From CAVYXK01 sp963708245 (GTDB lineage Bacteria > Pseudomonadota > Alphaproteobacteria > Acetobacterales > Acetobacteraceae), in contig OY970201.1 in the NCBI GenBank assembly GCA_963708245.1, positions 3,100,001-3,164,000 of the forward strand: 64,000 nucleotides of DNA. Reading direction: 5' to 3'. Position numbers and translations under genes: made by a program. The notes under the pieces are model-generated. The model was not told the origin of the DNA and did no database searches. It worked only from the letters and a program-made list of their open reading frames with translations. This document shows, in pieces, positions 1 through 7,427 of the stretch; position 1 is the first letter of the stretch; every line of letters starts with the position of its first letter.

Positions 1-1070
1 ACGCCCCATTGCCGGCGCAGCGCCCTGACGCGCACCTGCATGCCGGTGCCATCCTCGCACGCGAAATAGATAACGGGGCCTTGCTGGACGCGACGCCCCA
101 AGACGGTGCGCCCTTGCGCTACGGCATACCCGAGATGTGGGCCGACGACGCTCTTTCCTGTACCGGGTTGCCCAATGATCAACGCCAGGTCGCCTCGCCC
201 TAGAATGCCTTTGACGACGTATGCGCGTGGCTGCGCTCTTTCGCAGTCCGCAGGACGTAGAACGGTCAGGCCGATCTTGTGCAGCTCAGGGTGATCGGCG
301 CTCCATTCAGGCACCTCTGAGGCGAGCCGCTCTAATTCCGCGGCTGTCCCGCCAGCCGCAAACCAATCCGATACGTCGCCCTTGGGCGGGAGGTCTGGCA
401 GGTGAAGGATGCGAACGGATCGCGCGATGCCGGTTAGCTTGTGTACAATATCGAGTGCATGAGCTTCTCCGGCTTCATCGTTGTCGGGAACGATGACGAC
501 ATTCCGGCCGCGCAGATGTTCGCTATAGCTCGGCAACCACTTGCCCTTGTACCGCCTACCGGGAACCGGTTTCTGTGCGCCTCCGGGATTACACGTCGCG
601 GCGAGGCCACGTTCGAGCAGCGCATCAACGTCCTTTTCACCTTCAACGATAAACACTGTGGCATTCGGCGCAGCCTTCAGCAGCTCAGGGAGGCGATAGG
701 GGACCCGTTCAACTCCCCTCAGGCTCCATATCCAGTTGCCGTCGCGGTCCGGCCGACGCTGGCGGAAATCCTTAGGGATGAACCGGACGACCTGAAACAA
801 CAACCGTTCGCTAGCGTCGAGGTAATCGTAGGTAGCCGATATGCGATCCTCACCGTTCGGCGGCGGATTGCCGTTTACCTTCCTGTAGAGGCTGGCGTAT
901 CCTCCGCCTTCCCCGGCTTCATGGTCATACCACTCGCCAGTCCTGAGATTGATGCTTTTGGAACCGTGCGACCCGAAGCGAATATCATCGCGCACAGATC
1001 GTTGTTTGTTCGGCTCACCCCATAGTTTGCGGCCCAACTCCACCATCTCGGGGGCGCGTATCGCGCTCAC
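1..1070 (-). CDS. Primase/helicase-like protein (TOPRIM plus RepA-type ATPase), 3' end cut by window
   Basis: The frame is open from the left edge to about 1070 when the reverse strand is translated. It shows a TOPRIM-like core (VEGEKDVDALLERG, later PDNDEAGEAHA) followed by an AAA/RecA-type ATPase with Walker A IIGQPGTGKS and the strand VIYFACEDG. This order is typical of replication proteins of phages and genomic islands that pair a primase-like domain with a RepA-like hexameric ATPase. An in-frame stop lies just upstream; GTG at 1070 or ATG at 1046 are the possible starts, neither with a strong ribosome binding site. The C-terminus lies outside the window. Confidence 0.8.
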   Translation of the reverse strand, partial: MSAIRAPEMVELGRKLWGEPNKQRSVRDDIRFGSHGSKSINLRTGEWYDHEAGEGGGYASLYRKVNGNPPPNGEDRISATYDYLDASERLLFQVVRFIPKDFRQRRPDRDGNWIWSLRGVERVPYRLPELLKAAPNATVFIVEGEKDVDALLERGLAATCNPGGAQKPVPGRRYKGKWLPSYSEHLRGRNVVIVPDNDEAGEAHALDIVHKLTGIARSVRILHLPDLPPKGDVSDWFAAGGTAAELERLASEVPEWSADHPELHKIGLTVLRPADCERAQPRAYVVKGILGRGDLALIIGQPGTGKSVVGPHLGYAVAQGRTVLGRRVQQGPVIYFACEDGTGMQVRVRALRRQWG

Positions 1071-1131
1071 CGCATCTACCGTCGGAGCACGCTATCCACG
1101 GCCTAGTTCACGCTCTGTGCTGGCGGGTTCG

Positions 1132-1338
1132 CTACTGTGCGCGAGGCAGCGTTGCGAGGAGCGCGCGGAGCGCATCCTCGGTAACGAGCGTCCTCTTGCC
1201 ACACTTCAGAGCTTGAAGTCGGCCGCTGCGGATCAACGCAAACATCGTTGTGCGTCCAAGGCCGGCGCGTTTGGCTGCGTTTTCAATCGAATGCGCCAGC
1301 GGCGCAGCATCTTGTGTGTCCTGGTGTTTGGCGTCCAT
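1132..1338 (-). CDS. Excisionase/AlpA-like helix-turn-helix protein
   Basis: A 68-residue protein with the pattern ENAAKRAGLGRTTMFALIRS...GKRTLVTEDALRALL, the HTH_17/excisionase fold that recognises DNA at attachment sites or activates integrase. ATG at 1338 is chosen over the one at 1350 because GGAGGTG sits five bases upstream of it. It lies between the primase and a hypothetical gene on the same strand, as expected in an integrative element. It may serve as the recombination directionality factor or as a transcription regulator. Confidence 0.75.
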   Translation of the reverse strand: MDAKHQDTQDAAPLAHSIENAAKRAGLGRTTMFALIRSGRLQALKCGKRTLVTEDALRALLATLPRAQ

Positions 1339-1403
1339 CTGCACCTCCATGCACGTTCACGGATGCAGAGTGGTGTGGCAGTGTCGATTTGTGATCTGGC
1401 GGA

Positions 1404-2132
1404 TTAGGACGATTTTGGAGCCGAATGTGCCACCCTCCGCCGCGAGCGGGACGGGAGTTCCATGCCCCTTCCTTCGCCGAACACGAAGGCTGTTATGGCC
1501 GAGACAAGGGCATCGCACGGCATTCCGAAGATGTGGCTTAAGCAACCCGATAATATTCGCGAGAAATGCACCTCGCTCGCATGTTCGGCGCCGAGCTTGC
1601 GAGGAAGCGAAGGCCACGGCATTCGCTCTTGCGACCGTCGTTGATGCTGTTCGGCGTAATCGGCGCCAATTCGCTCGAATATCTGGCCGACCCGCCGAAT
1701 CAACGCCGCGGTCGCATCATAGTCAGGGGGGTCTTCGCCTCGTCTTTCGTTGAACGGCCGCCGCAGCTCCAGACCTGCGCGCGTCATATCCTTTGCTAGT
1801 AATTCTGCCGCGAGGGCAATCTCGGCAGGTGTCGGGATGTTGTTCGCCACATTCTCTTCGGCCCACCTCTTCACGTCGAAAGCATTGCGCCGGTTAGTCA
1901 TCGGTTTGCGAAAGGCGTGCGCCTCGCGGTACGCGCCAAGAACGACTTCGACAAACCAATCCTCCCAGCCCGGTACAATACGCGCAAGACGCGGCCACAC
2001 TTCGCGTGTCAGCAGCCGGTGATGGCCCTTCAATGCGCCCAATAATGCTCGCTCCCCGTCGTTCAAGCCAGGATCGGCGAGCAGCCGATCAACGGTCTTT
2101 GCGACAGCGGCGGGAGGCTCCGTCGCCTTCAT
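1404..2132 (-). CDS. Hypothetical protein of the integrative element
   Basis: The frame opens at 2228, but the first 32 residues overlap the end of the antitoxin gene and look low-complexity, so ATG at 2132 (MKATEPPAAVAKT) is preferred, giving about 242 residues. The protein is soluble and rich in Arg and Glu, with helix-forming stretches such as RWAEENVANNIPTPAEIALA. No family was recognised. It lies 26 bases downstream of the antitoxin stop and may be co-transcribed with the toxin-antitoxin pair. Confidence 0.55.
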   Translation of the reverse strand: MKATEPPAAVAKTVDRLLADPGLNDGERALLGALKGHHRLLTREVWPRLARIVPGWEDWFVEVVLGAYREAHAFRKPMTNRRNAFDVKRWAEENVANNIPTPAEIALAAELLAKDMTRAGLELRRPFNERRGEDPPDYDATAALIRRVGQIFERIGADYAEQHQRRSQERMPWPSLPRKLGAEHASEVHFSRILSGCLSHIFGMPCDALVSAITAFVFGEGRGMELPSRSRRRVAHSAPKSS

Positions 2133-2157
2133 GCTGCGCGGCTGCCTGCTGCGAACA

Positions 2158-2475
2158 TCATGCGGCTCGCCGCTTCTGCCGGCCGGCCGCGTGTAGCACA
2201 GCCAAAACAGCACGCGGATCGCGCTCAATCAGCATGAGGTAGGCACGCATCGCCCCAAGCGGTCGGACTCGACCTTGTTCCCACTGCCGAATCTGATGCA
2301 CGCTGAAACCGAAAGCCGAGGCGAATTGATCCTGAGACATTCCAGCCCTGGCGCGAATCGTGCGCACGTTGATCTCTGGCGGAACAAAGAGCCTCGCTGG
2401 CTTGGCCTTGCCGCGCGCGATCGCCAGCGCCTCGGTAAGCCCCTCGGCAATCTTGTCGAATGCTGCCTTGCTCAT
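2158..2475 (-). CDS. NadS/HigA-type antitoxin, XRE family
   Basis: A 105-residue protein with a C-terminal HTH: GMSQDQFASAFGFSVHQIRQ WEQGRVRP (residues roughly 45-72), typical of NadS-like antitoxins paired with HigB/RelE toxins. ATG at 2475 is two bases after the toxin stop codon, indicating translational coupling. Such antitoxins bind the toxin and repress the shared promoter. It may stabilise the element in the host chromosome. Confidence 0.85.
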   Translation of the reverse strand: MSKAAFDKIAEGLTEALAIARGKAKPARLFVPPEINVRTIRARAGMSQDQFASAFGFSVHQIRQWEQGRVRPLGAMRAYLMLIERDPRAVLAVLHAAGRQKRRAA

Positions 2476-2477
2476 GG

Positions 2478-2834
2478 TCAGGCCCTCGCTTTCACGATCC
2501 TTGTGCGATATTCTGCAATGATGCTCTTGCTCAGCGAGGCGAGAGCATTCCGTTCCTTCCGGGCAAGATCGGCGCGCTCGCCTTTCGAAAACACAGCTAG
2601 CAGGAACACCGGAATGTTCGTGCCGCTGTAGAAGGTGACGGCTCGATAGCCCCCGCTCTTGCCCTTGCCACGCCCGGCAACGCGTATCTTGCGACAACCA
2701 TTCGTCTCCGGGATCATTGCACCGGCGGTGGGATTATTGGACAGGTGCAGGATAAGCGCTTCAATCTCGCCCTCGGTCATTCCCGCCGCCTCCGCCTGGC
2801 GCCGGAAGGCGTGCGTTTCCACGACCGTGTGCAT
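2478..2834 (-). CDS. HigB/RelE-family toxin
   Basis: A 118-residue protein resembling RelE/HigB mRNA interferases encoded upstream of NadS-type antitoxins. Diagnostic features are the N-terminal helix ETHAFRRQAEAAGMTEGEIE, a basic strand GCRKIRVAGRGKGKSGGYRA and the C-terminal strand PVFLLAVFSKGERADL. Known relatives cleave translated mRNA. Toxin-first order with a two-base gap to the antitoxin is the HigBA arrangement. Confidence 0.85.
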   Translation of the reverse strand: MHTVVETHAFRRQAEAAGMTEGEIEALILHLSNNPTAGAMIPETNGCRKIRVAGRGKGKSGGYRAVTFYSGTNIPVFLLAVFSKGERADLARKERNALASLSKSIIAEYRTRIVKARA

Positions 2835-2840
2835 GTGCCC

Positions 2841-2868
2841 TGTATGCGTATTTTACTCACTCGGTCAA
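2841..2868 (-). promoter_or_regulatory. Candidate promoter/operator of the toxin-antitoxin operon
   Basis: On the minus strand TTGACC (2863-2868) is followed after 16 bases by CATACA (2841-2846), a reasonable sigma-70 spacing just upstream of the toxin ATG at 2834. The imperfect palindrome GCATACAGGGCACATGC overlaps the -10 side and could be the antitoxin operator. This is pattern-based only. Confidence 0.35.
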
Positions 2869-2994
2869 GTCCGCCGGTGTCCGCCACCGTCCGGCGCCGT
2901 TCGGGTCGGTCGGCCGCGCCGTTGGCCCGCAGCCCCCACGACCTGGCCCGATACCGGCAGCATCCGCCCGCCGCTGCGGGAGTTTCCGCCGCTG

Positions 2995-4356
2995 TCACGC
3001 TACGCGGCTGCCGACGGCGAGCGGCGCGACGTTGGAGGGCAGGACAATGCCAAGGGTGCCGAATGCGCTTCGCACCGTTTCCGCCACATAAGACGGTGCC
3101 AGATGTGCATAGTGCCGTTCGGTCATGCGCGTGTCGGCGTGCCCTAACTGCGCCGCTATGACGGGCATCGGCACACCGCGCATCGCAAGCCGGCTGGCAT
3201 AGGTATGCCGCAGAACGTGAAACGACACCGCTGGCGCGATCCGCGCGACGGAGCATGCCTCGCGCATGGCGCGGAATTGATCGGATATCCCCCACGCGCG
3301 CCGTTCCGTAATGGCAGGGGCGTCCTTGGTTGCCTGCTTCACCACGGCATCCCGGCCGAATATCCGCTGCACGGTCGCTTTCCCGGCCGCTAGGCGGGCG
3401 AACAGCGCCCGCCCTTCATCGGTCAGAACGATGTGCCGCGCTTTGCCCCCTTTGCTCCGCGGCACGCTCACAATGCCGGCCTGGGGATCGAAATCGCCAG
3501 CCTTCATTGCGGCCAGCTCGCCATAGCGCGTGCCGGTCAGCAGTGCGGCCGTAACTAGCTCGCGAAAGTCAGGCGGGCACGCATTGACCAACCGCGTCAG
3601 CTCATCATCAAGCAGGTATCGCACCTTCGGCACGTCGGCCTCGCGAAACGGCCTGACGCCTGCCCACGCGTCGGCCGGACACGATACCTTGCCCTCGGCA
3701 CGGGCATGGTTCAGCGCGGCCTTGAGCACCGTCAGAATGCGGTTTGCGGTTGCGCGGCGCCGGCGGGGCGTATCCGGGTCGGTGTCCGCTTCCCGGGGCC
3801 TTATCTCGCCCGCTTTGGTGCGCAAACGGGCGGGCGCCGCAGCTAGCGTCCGGTGCCAGCCTTTGATCCGTTCGCGTGTCAGCCGAGCCACCGGGAGGGC
3901 ACCAAGCGCGGGCACGATATGCGCGGCCGTCGCCTGGCGTGTCTGGACCAGGCTCTTGCCGCCGCGGGCGGCAAACTCCACGAGATAGTCTGCTACGGCT
4001 TCCGCAACGGTGTAAGGCTTTGCCGCCTTAACAGCGGGTTCGGGTTCCATCCCGGCGCGGATGCGGTGTTGCCGGGCAATCCAGTCACGCGCCTTGCCTT
4101 CGGCCTGCCGATAGTCGAACACGTCGGCACCATCGGCCTTCAGCGTGTCATCGGCCCGGCCGATAGACGCCTGACGGTAGCCGCCGCCGGCTGCCGGATC
4201 GGCAACCCGGACAAGCCACTGCCCACCCGTAGCGCCTTTGCGGTAGCCGAGCGCGGCGCCTGCCTCCATGCCGCGCCAGTACGGCTGGTGTCGTGATGCC
4301 AGTCTTTCGCGTGCGGCGCGGGTTGTAAGCGGGGCATCGGTGACGGTGCGCGGCAT
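2995..4356 (-). CDS. Tyrosine recombinase (integrase)
   Basis: A 453-residue site-specific recombinase that would integrate and excise the element. The central SAM-like domain (YTVAEAVADYLVEFAARGGK onward) is followed by the catalytic domain with Arg in LLTGTRYGELAAMKAG, Lys in SKGGKARH, HVLRHTYASRLA, and LGHADTRMTERHYAHL carrying the final His and the tyrosine nucleophile. All expected catalytic residues are present. Its start lies about 140 bases from the tRNA-Glu fragment, the usual int-att arrangement. Confidence 0.92.
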   Translation of the reverse strand: MPRTVTDAPLTTRAARERLASRHQPYWRGMEAGAALGYRKGATGGQWLVRVADPAAGGGYRQASIGRADDTLKADGADVFDYRQAEGKARDWIARQHRIRAGMEPEPAVKAAKPYTVAEAVADYLVEFAARGGKSLVQTRQATAAHIVPALGALPVARLTRERIKGWHRTLAAAPARLRTKAGEIRPREADTDPDTPRRRRATANRILTVLKAALNHARAEGKVSCPADAWAGVRPFREADVPKVRYLLDDELTRLVNACPPDFRELVTAALLTGTRYGELAAMKAGDFDPQAGIVSVPRSKGGKARHIVLTDEGRALFARLAAGKATVQRIFGRDAVVKQATKDAPAITERRAWGISDQFRAMREACSVARIAPAVSFHVLRHTYASRLAMRGVPMPVIAAQLGHADTRMTERHYAHLAPSYVAETVRSAFGTLGIVLPSNVAPLAVGSRVA

Positions 4357-4497
4357 GGCGGGCTTCCCGATTTACCAAGAACCTTACCAAGAATACGCCG
4401 CCGTCCACTGCCGTTCAAGAAGGTTCGTTCACCGAAAGGCTCGGCTGCTTCCTTGGGGTGCAGCGTTCGCGAAAGTTCGCAACGGAACGGTGCTATA

Positions 4498-4544
4498 GCC
4501 CTCTCACGGCGGCAACGCGTGTTCGAATCCCGCACGGGACGCCA
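4498..4544 (+). other. 3' fragment of tRNA-Glu(CTC), presumed attachment site
   Basis: The segment reads as the 3' part of tRNA-Glu: anticodon loop CTCTCAC (anticodon CTC), the 3' anticodon strand GGCGG, T loop TTCGAAT, acceptor strand ACGGGAC, discriminator G and encoded CCA. Upstream of 4498 the match to tRNA-Glu stops: the D arm and 5' acceptor strand are absent. One T-stem pair is mismatched. It therefore cannot be a working tRNA and is best read as the duplicated att core left by integration. Confidence 0.8.
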
Positions 4545-4882
4545 TTGAATTTGCTTGACATTATTGGTCAGTATCGAAACGACTTGCGGGTCATACGGCT
4601 AATTTACGGCAAATGCGGTTCGAGGGACCGGCGATCCCGATGCCAACGGCGACACCCGGCCAACAGCCCAGCGCTCGCAATAACTCGCGCGCCATGTTAG
4701 GGGCACTTATGTGGGTTGCGAAGGACTCGCCGGAGCGCCAATGGCCCGCCGATGGCCGCTGGCGAGGGCGTGGCCCGAGGCACCGGGGGGCGCGGCGCGA
4801 GCCAGGATCGCGGATCAGCCCGGGCTACCCCCGCGCGAAAATTTTCAGATGCAGCGGCTCTGATTGCACAGCTCAATGTATC
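4545..4882. other. Spacer between attachment site and PEP-CTERM gene
   Basis: No convincing gene. A TTGACA hexamer lies at 4555-4560, just outside the element, without an obvious -10 box. The frame continuing into the interrupted PEP-CTERM gene is open from 4613, so its true start could lie upstream of 4883. Confidence 0.4.
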
Positions 4883-4904
4883 ATGACGCTGGGCTTGGTG
4901 TCCA

Positions 4905-4921
4905 GCATGACATTGGCTGGC
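4905..4921 (+). repeat. Target site duplication, left copy (17 bp)
   Basis: GCATGACATTGGCTGGC immediately left of the IS is repeated exactly at 6434-6450 to the right of it. The 17-bp length is long for most IS families but is known in the IS1202-like (formerly ISNCY) group. Confidence 0.9.
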
Positions 4922-4998
4922 TGTCGGTAGCACGCGGTATGTCCGGTTTAGGTAGCGCACGATCTGTCCGGTGATGATGGTTCCTTTTGGGAGCCCGG

Positions 4999-6180
4999 AT
5001 GCGCCGGTCGGAAGCCCTTCAGGGTGTGCGAGTGATCAAGTTCGGGAGCGTGCTGGAGCGGTATGAAGCGAGCGAACTCAACCAGTGCGAAGCGGCGGAG
5101 CTGCTTGGGATCAGCGAGCGGACATTCCGTCGTTGGCAACAGCGCTACGAAGAGTGCGGGGCGGCCGGTCTTCTGGACCGGCGGCTTGGTCGGGCGTCTG
5201 GGAAGCGGGTTCCGGTCGACCGGGAGGAGGAGGTCGAGCGGCTGTATCGTATGCGTTACAGCGGGTTCACGGCGAAGCACTTTCACGAGCACTTGGTGGG
5301 CCGCCACGGTTTCCGCTGGGGCTACACGTGGACCAAGGCGTTCCTGCAATCGAAGGGGCTTCTGGAGCGCGCCGCGGGGCGCGGCGCACACCGGCGCAAG
5401 CGGCCGCGACGGCCGTTGCCTGGAATGATGCTTCATCAGGATGGGTCGCGCCATGAATGGCTGGCGGGGCGGGAGACGCTGGACCTGATAGTGACGATGG
5501 ACGACGCGACGAACGTGATCTACTCGGGGTTTTTGGTAGCGGAGGAAGGCACGGAATCGACGTTCCAGGCTCTGCTGGAGGTGTTTGGCGCGCATGGCCT
5601 GCCGCTGAGCCTCTATACGGATCGGGGCAGCCACTACTTCGTGACGCCGGAGTTTGGCGGCCCGGTTGACCGGAAGCGGCCGACACAGGTTGGGCGGGCG
5701 CTGGCGCATTTGGGCGTGGAGCACATTGCGGCCTACTCACCGCAGGCCCGTGGTCGTTCGGAGCGGCTGTTTCAGACGTTACAGGATCGCCTGGTCAAGG
5801 AGCTGGCGCTGGCTGGGATCACGACGGTTGCGGAGGCCAACCGGTTCATTCGGGATTGCTACCTGCCGGCGCACAACGCGCAGTTTGCGGTGAAGGCGGA
5901 GCAGGAGGGATCGGCTTTCGTCGCCGTTGCTGGTGTCGATCTGCGGGAAATTCTGTGTATCCAGGAGGAGCGCCAGGTGGACCGCGACAACACGGTTTCG
6001 TGGCGACGGATGAAGCTGCAGATACCACCGTCGCCGCTGCGTGCTCATTTCGTGAAGGCGCGGGTGAAGGTGCGGCAATATCACGACGGGAGCCACGCGG
6101 TGTTCCACGGCCCGCGCTGCCTGGGACGCTATGACGCGCAGGGGGCGCTGCGGATGGCGGCGTTGGACGCGGCGGCATGA
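4999..6180 (+). CDS. DDE transposase, ISNCY/IS1202-like
   Basis: A protein of about 393 residues with an N-terminal helix-turn-helix (NQCEAAELLGISERTFRRW) and an integrase-core catalytic domain. Candidate acidic residues are in MLHQDGSRHEW, SLYTDRGSHY and SPQARGRSERLFQT. The family signature GLLDRRLGRASGKRVPVD is typical of ISNCY-family transposases. ATG at 4999 is preferred to TTG at 4987 because TGGGAG precedes it at good spacing. Full length, no lesions seen. Confidence 0.92.
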   Translation: MRRSEALQGVRVIKFGSVLERYEASELNQCEAAELLGISERTFRRWQQRYEECGAAGLLDRRLGRASGKRVPVDREEEVERLYRMRYSGFTAKHFHEHLVGRHGFRWGYTWTKAFLQSKGLLERAAGRGAHRRKRPRRPLPGMMLHQDGSRHEWLAGRETLDLIVTMDDATNVIYSGFLVAEEGTESTFQALLEVFGAHGLPLSLYTDRGSHYFVTPEFGGPVDRKRPTQVGRALAHLGVEHIAAYSPQARGRSERLFQTLQDRLVKELALAGITTVAEANRFIRDCYLPAHNAQFAVKAEQEGSAFVAVAGVDLREILCIQEERQVDRDNTVSWRRMKLQIPPSPLRAHFVKARVKVRQYHDGSHAVFHGPRCLGRYDAQGALRMAALDAAA

Positions 6181-6200
6181 TCGCGCTTGGGTCCGGCTCG

Positions 6201-6249
6201 CCTGTGGATTTGTGGGCAACGGAAGAGCGTTGCCCACAACCTCCACAGG
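6201..6249. terminator. Strong hairpin downstream of the transposase
   Basis: An inverted repeat pairs CCTGTGGA with TCCACAGG and TGTGGGCAAC with GTTGCCCACA around a short GGAAGAGC loop, 20 bases after the transposase stop. No T run follows. It may end transposase transcription or block readthrough into the IS. Confidence 0.55.
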
Positions 6250-6433
6250 CGCATCAGCAAAAGAAGGAAATTGATTTCATGAGTTGAAGAAGACGCGCCC
6301 GTCACCAGCCAACGGCCCGCCTGACCTGCCGCCAGAACGGCCGCCGTTCTGTCCCTGCCTCTTGGGAACGGACCGGAAACAAGCGGACAACTGATGTGCT
6401 ACGTAAACCGGACAACTTAATTAGCTATCGACA

Positions 6434-6450
6434 GCATGACATTGGCTGGC
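6434..6450 (+). repeat. Target site duplication, right copy (17 bp)
   Basis: Exact copy of the 17 bases at 4905-4921. Joining the two copies restores the PEP-CTERM reading frame, which shows that the repeat arose by insertion. Confidence 0.9.
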
Positions 6451-7427
6451 CCACTAACGCCGACCCTGGAGCTGCAAGCCCAGGAGTCATGGCACACCTC
6501 CTCGACCGTCATAGTGAAAGGTAAGAAGACGACCGTCGTTTCCAATCATAGTGCAAGCAGTGGTATTGTGATCGATGCTGCGCACACGGGCAGAGTGGAG
6601 TTCCAAACGGCACCCGGCGGGAGCTTCGACACGTTCTCCAGCCTTTCGGCAACCGGTCTTGGCTACCCGCTGCTCGGCGCAGGTCTGGACGATCAAATCG
6701 ATCTAAGCGCGCAAGCTGCCGCTGCCAAGGTGTCCGGTATCGTCGCTGGTTCGGTGACATTGAATTTACTGCTGACTGAAACGGGCCTGACAACCAACCC
6801 GGGCACACTGCCGTTCGATGCCCGAGATTGGCGGCACCATCGGCAAGCGAATGGTGTTGAGCTATCAGAGTTATGTCGATCCGAGCGATTTGCCGTTTGG
6901 TGAGTCCATACTGCTGACGAACAGCGCGTTCCCGAGCAGCGGCCCATTCGCCTGGGGCAGCGCAGCGGATGAATTGCTACACGGCCATTTCTCCGTGACC
7001 GAGCTGGTTACCATCGCTGTTTCATCATCGACAGCCGCCACGGGCACCGGCTTCGACGCGTCGCTCTCTGCGACAGCGGTACCTGAACCGGGAACCGCGA
7101 TGATTCTCGGACTGCCGTTGGGACTGATCGGCATTGTGGTTGCGAGGCGCAAATTAAACACCACTGCCAAGCCCGCGATGCAGGAATTCACTCCCATTGT
7201 TCCGCGCGCGCCTCACCCGCCGGTCGACCGGCCAGGTGCGCAGCGTGCCCGCCGGCGCCGCAACCCGACGAGGTGGCCGGTTCGCCCCCCGCACCTGCAG
7301 CAGCATCGTCATTATCGGCGTCATGCGGGGTGTGGAGCGAGCCGCCCGCGCTCGCCGCTGTCCATGCTGTCACAAAGTACTGCCGTGTTGATCTGCTTCC
7401 GACTCACACGAAAGGAGCGCTGGCATC

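Larger units (their letters stand above)
1..4544. mobile_element. Right end of an integrative element inserted at tRNA-Glu
   Basis: This stretch carries a primase/ATPase, an excisionase-like protein, a toxin-antitoxin pair and a tyrosine integrase, all on the minus strand. It ends at a 47-bp 3' fragment of tRNA-Glu(CTC). The layout fits an element that entered the 3' end of a tRNA gene; the intact tRNA and the rest of the element would lie left of the window. No conjugation or capsid genes are visible, so whether it is a prophage, satellite or genomic island cannot be decided. Confidence 0.75.
4922..6433 (+). mobile_element. Complete insertion sequence, IS1202/ISNCY-like, 1512 bp
   Basis: The ends are imperfect terminal inverted repeats of about 50 bp starting TGTCGGTAGC (left) and TGTCGATAGC (right, reverse strand). 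They share an internal block TGTCCGGTTTANGTAGC and a further TGTCCG. Both ends match the TG...CA rule, and the element is flanked by a perfect 17-bp duplication. One intact transposase gene fills most of it, so it may still be mobile. Confidence 0.9.

Noticed and set aside
441..1025. 194-residue plus-strand ORF over the primase region
   Set aside because: It reads through the primase gene on the opposite strand, whose motifs are unmistakable.
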